A DNA stretch of 32,413 nt from CAZLHO01 sp964559455 (GTDB lineage: Bacteria; Krumholzibacteriota; Krumholzibacteriia; LZORAL124-64-63). Shown piece by piece: positions 7,573 through 13,909 of the stretch; the stretch's first letter is position 1, and each line of letters begins with the position of its first letter. The translations under genes were made by a program, and so were the position numbers. The DNA is taken from contig CAZLHO010000033.1 of the NCBI GenBank assembly GCA_964559455.1, positions 1 to 32,413 on the forward strand, read 5' to 3'. Below the pieces are notes generated by a model, which saw nothing but the letters and a program-made list of their open reading frames with translations, did not search any database and was not told where the DNA came from.

Positions 7573-7959
7573 ATGGGCCGGCGCAAGCCGCGACGCGAGA
7601 CCGAACCGACGCCCCGCAAGGGCATGCGGCGCAGCATCCGGCGCGACGCCCTGTCGCCGGACGCTCCGCGGCGCGCCGATCCCGGGCCGAAGCCGCCCGA
7701 GGTGCACCTGCGGCTGATGCGGGCCGAGGAGGCCCTGGCCAAGCTGGAGATGATGGTCGAGCTCCATCGCCGGCAGGGCACGCCGGAACTGCTGGTGGTG
7801 CACGGCAAGGGCTTGCATTCGGAAGGCGGCGAACCGGTGATCGCGCCGCTGGCGCGGCGCTGGTGCGACGAGCACCGGGAGTCGGTGGCGTCGTGGAGCG
7901 AGGCCCCGCGGGGCTGGGGCGGGCCCGGCGCGATCGTGCTGCGCCTGCGCAGGGATTGA
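7573..7959 (+). CDS. Second Smr domain protein with altered N-terminal motif
   Basis: The 128-residue protein has a basic N-terminal tail of about 40 residues (RRKPRRETEPTPRKGMRR and onward) and then an Smr-like domain: VHLRLMRAEEALAKLE (44-59), LLVVHGKGLHS (VHGKG 76-80) and PGAIVLRLR at the end. The usual LDLH motif is replaced by VHLRL, and a short insert (HSEGGEPV) follows VHGKG, so this copy may have lost or changed nuclease activity while keeping RNA or DNA binding. The basic tail supports nucleic acid binding. The start ATG has GGGAGAAGAAGGC ahead of it. It sits between the first Smr gene and the pteridine-reductase-like gene in the same run. Confidence 0.8.
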   Translation: MGRRKPRRETEPTPRKGMRRSIRRDALSPDAPRRADPGPKPPEVHLRLMRAEEALAKLEMMVELHRRQGTPELLVVHGKGLHSEGGEPVIAPLARRWCDEHRESVASWSEAPRGWGGPGAIVLRLRRD

Positions 7960-7994
7960 ACGGCGGCCGTCGGGCCGGGAAGGGACGGACGGGA

Positions 7995-8738
7995 ATGGAC
8001 CAGGGACGGGATCTGCGGGGACGGACGGCGCTGGTCACCGGCGCCGCGCGGCGCATCGGGCGCGAGCTGGCCCTGGCCCTGGGTGGCCGCGGCGCGGCCG
8101 TCGCCCTGCACTACGGCGCCTCGGCCGCCGAGGCCGAGGAGACCGCCGCCGCCCTGGCCGAACTGGGCGCGCGGACGGCGCTGGTGCCCGGGGATCTGGC
8201 CGATCCCGGGACGCCGGCGCGGGTGGCCGCGGCCGCCGCCGAGGCGCTGGGGCCGGTCGACATCCTGGTCAACAACGCCGCGGTCTTCGAGCCGGGCGAC
8301 GTCTCCGGCACTGACGCCGAGGTCTGGGACCGCCACCTGGCGATCAACCTGCGCGCGCCGTTTCTGCTGGCGCGGGCCGTGGCCGTCGCCGCGCCCGCCG
8401 GCCGCGGCGGCGACGTCGTCAACCTGAACGACTGGCGCGGCCTGCGCCCCTGCGCCGAGTACTTCGCCTACACCCAGAGCAAGGCCGGCCTGCACGCCCT
8501 GACCCGCAACCTGGCCCTGGCCCTGGCCCCGGACTGGCGGGTGAACGAGATCGCCCTGGGCGCGGTGCTGCCGCCCCCCGGCGCACCCGAAGGCTACGAG
8601 CACATGCTGCGCGAGGAGATCCCGACGCGGCGCTTCCCCCGTCCCGCCGAGGTCGCCGACGCGCTGCTGTTCCTGCTGGGCAACGCGGCGGTCACGGGCC
8701 AGACCGTCTGCGTGGACGGCGGACGGCATCTCGTGTAG
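7995..8738 (+). CDS. folM: Pteridine-reductase-type short-chain dehydrogenase (FolM/PTR1-like)
   Basis: The 247-residue SDR has the NADPH-binding TGAARRIG (15-22), LVNNAAVFEPGD, and a catalytic set of Asp146 (LNDW), Tyr159 and Lys163 (YTQSK). The Asp-13-Tyr-4-Lys spacing and the TGxxRRIG arginines are those of pteridine reductase PTR1 and bacterial FolM; ordinary SDRs have Ser in place of the Asp. FolM reduces dihydromonapterin to tetrahydromonapterin and has weak dihydrofolate reductase activity. The following genes are folB/folX and folK, which supports a pterin substrate. The C-terminal VTGQTVCVDGGRHL is typical of SDRs. ATG 7995 follows GGGACGGACGGGA. Another SDR substrate remains possible but is less likely in this context. 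Confidence 0.78.
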   Translation: MDQGRDLRGRTALVTGAARRIGRELALALGGRGAAVALHYGASAAEAEETAAALAELGARTALVPGDLADPGTPARVAAAAAEALGPVDILVNNAAVFEPGDVSGTDAEVWDRHLAINLRAPFLLARAVAVAAPAGRGGDVVNLNDWRGLRPCAEYFAYTQSKAGLHALTRNLALALAPDWRVNEIALGAVLPPPGAPEGYEHMLREEIPTRRFPRPAEVADALLFLLGNAAVTGQTVCVDGGRHLV

Positions 8739-8748
8739 GTTGGGAGCC

Positions 8749-9144
8749 ATGGGTGGAGAACGACGACAGGCGACCGACCGGATCCTGGTCAAGGACCTGC
8801 TCCTGCGGACCATCGTCGGCATCAAGCCCGACGAGCGGGAGAAGAAGCAGGATGTGCTGCTGAACCTGGACCTGCGCGTGGACGTGCGTTCCGCCGGGGA
8901 GAGCGACGACATCGCCGAGGCCGTGAACTACCGCAGCATCACCAAGGCCGTGATCGCCCTGGTCGAGGGCTCGCGCTTCCACACCGTCGAGAAGCTGGCC
9001 ACCGAGATCGCCCGCCTGATCGTCACCGGCCACCCCGTGGCCGAGGCCCGCGTCACCGTCGAGAAGCCCGGCGCCCTGCGCTTCGCCAGGTCGGTGGGGA
9101 TCGAACTGGTGCGCCGCCCCGAGGACTTCGCGGGCCGACCGTGA
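8749..9144 (+). CDS. folB: Dihydroneopterin aldolase / epimerase family protein (FolB/FolX)
   Basis: The 131-residue protein belongs to the FolB/FolX tunnelling fold. It has GIKPDEREKKQDV, DDIAEAVNYRSITK, RFHTVEKLATEIA and VEKPGALRFARSVG. The Tyr in NYR and the Lys in EKPGA match catalytic positions of dihydroneopterin aldolase. The GIKxxE, NYRS/TxTK and LRFARSV stretches resemble E. coli FolX (dihydroneopterin triphosphate 2'-epimerase), while KPGA is FolB-like. It may thus be an aldolase for folate, an epimerase for monapterin, or both. The FolM-like neighbour makes the monapterin option worth testing. ATG 8749 was preferred to the in-frame TTG 8740, which has no clear ribosome site. Its stop overlaps the folK start. 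Confidence 0.85.
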   Translation: MGGERRQATDRILVKDLLLRTIVGIKPDEREKKQDVLLNLDLRVDVRSAGESDDIAEAVNYRSITKAVIALVEGSRFHTVEKLATEIARLIVTGHPVAEARVTVEKPGALRFARSVGIELVRRPEDFAGRP

Positions 9145-9644
9145 TGAACCTGGCCTACCTCAGCCTGGGCTCCAACATCGATCCCGAGATCAACCTGCCC
9201 CGCGCCGCGGCCCTGCTGCGCGCCGCCGGCCGCCTGCGCGCGGTCTCGCCCGTCTTCGAGACGGCGCCGGTGGGCACCGGCGATCCCCGCCCCTTCCTGA
9301 ACGCGGCCGTGATCCTGGAGACCGCGCTGGACGCGACGACCCTCAAGCGCCGGGTGCTCGCCGACGTCGAGGCCCGCCTGGGCCGCGTCCGCGACCCGAA
9401 CGACAGGAACGCCCCCCGCACGATCGACGTCGACATCTCGCTGTGGCAAGGCGACGCGGGGCCGCCGCCGGACCCGGACATCCTGCTGCAGGTCCACGTG
9501 GCCGTTCCCCTGGCCGCCGTCGCCCCGGAGCTGGCCCACCCAGAGACCGGCGAGAGCCTGGCGGCGATCGCCGCGCGCCTGGCGCGCGCGCAGCCGCAGC
9601 CGCGTCCGCGTCCCGACGTCATCATCGACTCGATGCGCTCGTAG
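9144..9644 (+). CDS. folK: 2-amino-4-hydroxy-6-hydroxymethyldihydropteridine pyrophosphokinase (HPPK)
   Basis: The 166-residue protein has the HPPK layout: SLGSNIDPEINLPRAAALL at the start, VSPVFETAPVG, FLNAAVILET, DRNAPRTIDVDISL (Arg92, Asp95 and Asp97, the two aspartates binding magnesium in the family) and VPLAAVAPELAHPETG. It transfers pyrophosphate from ATP to the pterin made by FolB, the next step to dihydropteroate in folate synthesis. The start is ATG 9144 (TGATG overlap with folB); an adjacent GTG at 9141 in the same frame is an alternative. The last 20 residues are Pro/Arg-rich and not part of the fold. It ends the seven-gene run just before a strong hairpin. Confidence 0.92.
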   Translation: MNLAYLSLGSNIDPEINLPRAAALLRAAGRLRAVSPVFETAPVGTGDPRPFLNAAVILETALDATTLKRRVLADVEARLGRVRDPNDRNAPRTIDVDISLWQGDAGPPPDPDILLQVHVAVPLAAVAPELAHPETGESLAAIAARLARAQPQPRPRPDVIIDSMRS

Positions 9645-9654
9645 AGGAAATCGA

Positions 9655-9685
9655 CGCTCGAGGGGCCCCGCGGGCCCCTCGAGCG
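9655..9685. terminator. Perfect 14-bp hairpin between convergent folK and S9 peptidase genes
   Basis: Arms 9655-9668 and 9672-9685 are exact inverted repeats with a 3-base loop (CGC). It is centred in the 50-base gap between two convergent genes and likely serves both. The minus-strand side is followed by TCGATTTCC, a mild T-rich tail; the plus side has none. Confidence 0.7.
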
Positions 9686-9694
9686 GGCGGGCGG

Positions 9695-12268
9695 CTATTC
9701 GGCGGCTCCGGGATCGGGATAGAGGGCGTTCCACCATTCCGGCCGCCCCTTCAGGTAGCGGGCGAGGTAGGCCAGGATGGTGTCGTTCCACACGATGCGG
9801 CGGCCGCGCTCCAGGATCCAGTGCTGCTGCCCGCCCACGCGCACGTACTCCACGTCCCGCCCGAGCAGCTTCAGGGCGGCGAAGAGCTGGTCGCTCTCGC
9901 CCAGGGGCACATTGGGGTCGGCGTCGCCGTGCAGCATCAGCAGCGGCGTGGTGATCTTGTCGGCGTGGAAGAGCGGGCTCTGCTCGACGTAGAGCTCGCG
10001 ATCGTTCCAGGGGAAGGCGTTCGCCAGCGCGCGGACCCCGTAGTTGTAGCCCCAGTAGCCCTCGCCCCAGTAGCTGCTCAGCGACGAGATGCCGGCGTGG
10101 CTGACGCCGCAGGCGAAGATGTCGGTGCGGGTCAGCAGGTACTCGGTCAGGAAGCCGCCGTAGGAGGCGCCCATGCATCCGACCCGCTCCGGATCGACGG
10201 CGGCGTGGGCCTCTAGGAAGGCCCGCGTGCCCTCGATCACCTCGTCGGCGGTCAGGCGTCCCCAGTCGTTGACGTGGCGGGCGGCGAATGCCTGGCCGTA
10301 GCCCAGGGCGCCGCTGGGCTCGGGCACGTAGACGAAGTAGCCCTGGCCGGTCCAGACGTTCTTCGGGTAGCGGCCGCCGAAGTCGCGGGTGATGGGGCTC
10401 GTCCCGCCGTAGTAGTAGACGATCGCCGGGTAGCGCTTCGCCGGGTCGTAGTCGCGGGGGTAGTGGACGCGGCCGTCCAGGACCTCGCCGTTGGGCAGGG
10501 TGGCGCGGAAGTCCTCGACCCGTCCGAAGGTGACGTCGCGGAAGCGCGCGGCGCCGGGGTCCAGCACGACGCGCGCGCGGTTCCGGCGCAGGTCCATCAC
10601 GACGACCTTCTGCGGCGTCACGGCGCCGGAGCCCAGGGCCACGGCCTTCCGGGCCTCGCGGGCGGGATCCCAGGCAGAGACGACCTCGACGCCGGCGTCC
10701 AGCGCCCGCCATTCCTTCCCGTCGCGGAGGAAGAGGCGCACCGACTGGCCGTCGGTGGCCCGGGCGTAGATGCGGCCGTCGCGATGCCAGGAGCAGTCCG
10801 CGACCGAGGGATCGAAGTCCAGGGTGATCGGCTCGGCCTCGCCGGTCGCCGGATCGAAGACGTAGAGCTGGCCGCCGTAGTCGTTGGGGGTGACGCCGTC
10901 GGGCAGGTCGGCGGCGCGGCCGAGTCCGCCGAAGGCCGAGGGGGAGCCCTGCAGCAGCAGGCGCCGGCCGTCGGGGCTCCAGCGCGCGTCGTCGATCCAG
11001 GGGTCGTCGAGGATCCGGTGGGTCTCCAGCGTCGCCAGGTCCAGCACCACGAGCTCGCGCGCGACGTAGGGCCGGGCCGCGTAGTCGGGGCGGTCGCGGA
11101 AGAAGAGCAGCCGGTCGCCGGCGGGGGAGATCCGCCACCCGAAGGGCGAGGCGTCGCCGGCGGTCAGGCGTCGCGAGGCGCCGCCGGGAACGGCGACCTG
11201 CACCAGTCGGGTCCGGTCGCGGAACCAGGGCAGGCGGTCGTCCACCTCGCGCAGGCGGTGCACGTGACGCGGATCGGGGTCGGGCTTCTCGGTGACGCCG
11301 TAGACGATCGAGGCGCCGTCGGGGGCCCAGGCGTAGGCGCCCAGCTCCGGCACGTCGCGCAGCAGCGGGGCGGCGGCGGCGCCGTCGAGGTCCAGGATCC
11401 AGATCGTGCCGCCCTCTTCGCCGGTGGTGCTGAATGAAAGGCGGCTGCCCGTCGGCGCCCAAGCCAGGCCCGACGGTGCGTCGTCGCCGCGGCGGGCGTG
11501 CAGGAGCCGGCCGTCTTCGGCGTCGCGGATCTCGATCCAGCTCTCGGCCTTCCCGTCGGGAAGGTTGGCGCCGAGGACGCAGGCCACCCGCGCGCCGTCG
11601 GCGGAGATCACGGCCTCGTCGACCCGAGGGGCGTCCAGGATGTCGCGGATCGTCGTCTCGCGCCGCGGGTCGACGCCGGCGTCCAGCCCGGCCCCGTCGG
11701 AGAGGGCCAGGGTCGCGGCCACGCGCCAGGGGTCGCTTTCTTCCGGATCGTAGACGGCCAGCAGCAGCAGCGCGTGCTTCCCCATCGTCAGCGTCAACTC
11801 GCCTTCGCGCGCCGCGCCGTCGTCCTTCTCCTTCAGGGCCACCGTCTCGCCGTCCAGCCAGGCGGCGACCGGGTGGGCGCCCGCCAGCTCCAGGGTCGTC
11901 TTCCGCCAGCGGTCGCTTTCGAGGCGCAGGGACAGCCAGGCCTCGGCCGGCGTCGCCGCGTCGGGAGCGGCCAGGTCCAGCCCGCCGGCGGCCTCCACGA
12001 CGCGCCAGGTCCGGGCCGGGGCGCCGGGCCGGGGATCCGCGTCGCCGGCGCGCGGCGCCGGCAGGGCGGGGTCGCGCGAGGGGTTCTCGAGCAGATCGGC
12101 CACGCCGAAGCCGCCGGGGGTTTCGTCGTGGAAGGCGGGCAGGGGGGCCGGGACGGGGTCCAGCAGGAGCCAGGCTTCGGGGATCAGGCTCGCGGGAGCC
12201 TCGGCGGCGGCGGCCGGGACGGCGTAAGCCAGGAGCAGCGCCAGGAAGAGGGCGGCGGTGCGCTTCAT
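9695..12268 (-). CDS. Exported prolyl oligopeptidase family (S9) peptidase
   Basis: The 857-residue protein has a signal peptide (RTAALFLALLLAYAVPAAAA), an N-terminal beta-sandwich-like part, a beta-propeller (about 220-580, with WAPTGSRLSF, WAPDGASIVYG and WSPDGRRLLL blades), and a C-terminal alpha/beta-hydrolase domain. The catalytic Ser is S702 in GASYGG, the Asp is D784 in HGDADPNVP, and the His is H816 in GGQQHW. It probably cleaves peptides in the periplasm or outside the cell. The His motif differs from the common EGxxH form. ATG 12268 is preceded by AAAGGTAGG. It is monocistronic, facing folK and diverging from the BrkB gene. Confidence 0.9.
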   Translation of the reverse strand: MKRTAALFLALLLAYAVPAAAAEAPASLIPEAWLLLDPVPAPLPAFHDETPGGFGVADLLENPSRDPALPAPRAGDADPRPGAPARTWRVVEAAGGLDLAAPDAATPAEAWLSLRLESDRWRKTTLELAGAHPVAAWLDGETVALKEKDDGAAREGELTLTMGKHALLLLAVYDPEESDPWRVAATLALSDGAGLDAGVDPRRETTIRDILDAPRVDEAVISADGARVACVLGANLPDGKAESWIEIRDAEDGRLLHARRGDDAPSGLAWAPTGSRLSFSTTGEEGGTIWILDLDGAAAAPLLRDVPELGAYAWAPDGASIVYGVTEKPDPDPRHVHRLREVDDRLPWFRDRTRLVQVAVPGGASRRLTAGDASPFGWRISPAGDRLLFFRDRPDYAARPYVARELVVLDLATLETHRILDDPWIDDARWSPDGRRLLLQGSPSAFGGLGRAADLPDGVTPNDYGGQLYVFDPATGEAEPITLDFDPSVADCSWHRDGRIYARATDGQSVRLFLRDGKEWRALDAGVEVVSAWDPAREARKAVALGSGAVTPQKVVVMDLRRNRARVVLDPGAARFRDVTFGRVEDFRATLPNGEVLDGRVHYPRDYDPAKRYPAIVYYYGGTSPITRDFGGRYPKNVWTGQGYFVYVPEPSGALGYGQAFAARHVNDWGRLTADEVIEGTRAFLEAHAAVDPERVGCMGASYGGFLTEYLLTRTDIFACGVSHAGISSLSSYWGEGYWGYNYGVRALANAFPWNDRELYVEQSPLFHADKITTPLLMLHGDADPNVPLGESDQLFAALKLLGRDVEYVRVGGQQHWILERGRRIVWNDTILAYLARYLKGRPEWWNALYPDPGAAE

Positions 12269-12328
12269 GGAACCTACCTTTATCCAAAGGGTGGGAGGGG
12301 GCGGCCCCTGCGGGTGGGGGGCGGCTCA

Positions 12329-12337
12329 AAGATAGCA
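12329..12337 (-). promoter_or_regulatory. Candidate extended -10 for the S9 peptidase gene
   Basis: The minus strand reads TGCTATCTT (12337-12329), an extended -10 form (TGn plus 4 of 6 -10 positions), with no good -35. It lies 61 bases before the ATG. Confidence 0.3.
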
Positions 12338-12421
12338 AACGGACCGGTCGGGCCCCAGGAAGATTCCATCTCTCGGGAGGACGTTGCATTTTTCCGCGCC
12401 GACGTCCATTCTTTGGCGGCC

Positions 12422-13321
12422 ATGAACCTGAAAAGAAAAATGACCCGCTGGGGGCTCTTCCTGCGACGCCTCCAGCGCGAGATCGGTTACGACGACTGCA
12501 TGGGGATGGCGGCCCAGATCGCCTTCTTCATGATGCTGGCGCTGTTTCCCTTCCTGCTGTTCCTGATCAGCCTGCTCAGCTATCTGCCGGTGCTGGAGCC
12601 CAGCCAGGTGCTGGGCAACCTCAGCGAGGCGCTGCCGCCGGATTCCTACGCGCTGGTCGCCGACACCGTGAGGGCCGTGCTCAGCCAGCGCCAGGAGGGC
12701 ATCCTGGGCTTCGGCCTGCTCGCGGCGCTCTGGTCCGGATCGATGGGCGTGGGCGCGATCATCACCACCATCAACCGCGCCTACAACATCCGGCCGCGGC
12801 GCAACATCGCGATCCAGAAGCTGCTGTCGATCGCGCTGACCCTGGGCATGAGCGGCATCATGATCGCCTCGACGGCCATGGTGCTCGCCGGCCCGCGCAT
12901 CACCAGCCGGGCCTTCGAGTTCCTGGGCATGGCCGGCGACAGCCTGGCGATCTGGACCAGCCTGCGCCTGGTCATGGTGCTGCTGCTGACCCTGGCGGCC
13001 TTCTCGATGCTCTACTTCGTCGCGCCCGAGGCGCGCCAGCGTTTCGTCTGGATCCTGCCCGGAGCCGTGACCTCGACGGCGCTCTGGTTCGCCTCGTCGT
13101 CGCTCTTCCGTCTCTTCGTGCGGAACTTCGGCTCCTACAACGCGACCTACGGCTCCATCGCCGCGGTGATCATCCTGATGATCTGGCTGTGGCTGTCGGG
13201 GTTCATCTTCCTGCTCGGAGCCGAGATCAACGCCCTGATGCGGCGGTCCGACCACTACGTGGACCTGCCCAGGCAGCGGGGCCGCATCCGGCGGCTCACC
13301 CATCCCCGTGACGAGGACTGA
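12422..13321 (+). CDS. YihY/BrkB family inner membrane protein
   Basis: The 299-residue protein has six hydrophobic segments and the family hallmarks: MAAQIAFFMMLALFPFLLFL early, LWSGSMGVGAIITTINRAYN (about 101-120), LYFVAPEARQRFVWILPGA and FGSYNATYGSIAAVIILMIW near the end. The family was once called RNase BN, but that activity belongs to another protein; the true role is unknown and a transport function has been suggested. ATG 12422 precedes a basic stretch (MNLKRKM) and the first conserved segment; no strong ribosome site is visible. The gene lies 15 bases before the OsmC gene and likely shares a transcript with it. Confidence 0.88.
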   Translation: MNLKRKMTRWGLFLRRLQREIGYDDCMGMAAQIAFFMMLALFPFLLFLISLLSYLPVLEPSQVLGNLSEALPPDSYALVADTVRAVLSQRQEGILGFGLLAALWSGSMGVGAIITTINRAYNIRPRRNIAIQKLLSIALTLGMSGIMIASTAMVLAGPRITSRAFEFLGMAGDSLAIWTSLRLVMVLLLTLAAFSMLYFVAPEARQRFVWILPGAVTSTALWFASSSLFRLFVRNFGSYNATYGSIAAVIILMIWLWLSGFIFLLGAEINALMRRSDHYVDLPRQRGRIRRLTHPRDED

Positions 13322-13336
13322 CCGCGAAGGAGCGCC

Positions 13337-13798
13337 ATGGCGGGCTTGAACGTGACCTGGCGGGGCGGACTGCGTTTCGAGGGCGAAGCGGAGTCGGGAA
13401 GAAGCGCCGCCTTCGACGCGCCGGTCGCCACCGGCGGCGACGCGAGCGCGCCCACGCCCATGGAGACGGTGCTGATGGCCCTGGCGGCCTGCAGCGGCGT
13501 CGACGTCGTGAACATCCTGAAACGGATGCGCGAACCGCTGGCCGGGCTCAGCGTCGCCGTCGACGCCGACCGGGCCGAGGGCCACCCCCGCGTCTTCACG
13601 CACATCCGCATGCGTTTCCTGGTCGAGGGGGACTGCGACCGGCGCAAGGTCGAGCGCGCCGTCAATCTCTCGACGCGGACCTACTGCTCGGTGGGGGCCA
13701 TGCTGGCCGCTACCGCCGAGATCACGCACGAGATCGAATACCGCCCTGTGCCGGATTCCCGGTCGGCCCCTGGGCAAACCGCCGCGGATCCTGTATAA
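13337..13798 (+). CDS. OsmC/Ohr family protein (peroxiredoxin-like)
   Basis: The 153-residue protein has the OsmC pattern: APTPMETVLMALAACSGVDV with Cys52, and STRTYCSVGAMLA with Cys117, the peroxidatic and resolving cysteines of this family. The spacing and helix between them fit a YhfA-type OsmC subgroup. The family reduces organic hydroperoxides with a dithiol donor. The start ATG has GAAGGAG four bases ahead. The last 15 residues are low-complexity, and the stop TAA lies inside the -10 box of the next gene's promoter candidate. Confidence 0.88.
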   Translation: MAGLNVTWRGGLRFEGEAESGRSAAFDAPVATGGDASAPTPMETVLMALAACSGVDVVNILKRMREPLAGLSVAVDADRAEGHPRVFTHIRMRFLVEGDCDRRKVERAVNLSTRTYCSVGAMLAATAEITHEIEYRPVPDSRSAPGQTAADPV

Positions 13799-13799
13799 T
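13771..13799 (+). promoter_or_regulatory. Promoter candidate for the M6 metalloprotease gene
   Basis: TGGGCA (13771-13776), 17 bases, then a perfect TATAAT (13794-13799). The -10 overlaps the osmC-type gene's stop codon. Transcription would start near 13806, leaving a leader of about 100 bases, in which I see no known riboswitch. Confidence 0.5.
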
Positions 13800-13909
13800 C
13801 ACTCCAAAGGACCGTCTCGCACAGCGCGCCGCCCCGCCGACGGCTCGCCCCGGGGAAGTCCCGCCGCTTCCCGCACCCTGTCGTCCCTTCCCTACCGGGG
13901 GTCCCTTCC

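Noticed and set aside
5648..8056. An 802-codon minus-strand open frame opposite the SLC13 and Smr genes
   Set aside because: Low-complexity Arg/Gln/His-rich translation; the plus strand carries recognisable families with overlapping starts.
8928..12389. A 1153-codon minus-strand open frame covering folB/folK and the S9 peptidase
   Set aside because: Its translation is Arg/Pro/Gly-rich with no domain, and the true S9 peptidase lies in another frame with all catalytic residues.
13806..13909. A riboswitch in the M6 protease leader
   Set aside because: The leader is long enough, but I see no known aptamer core or convincing paired stems.
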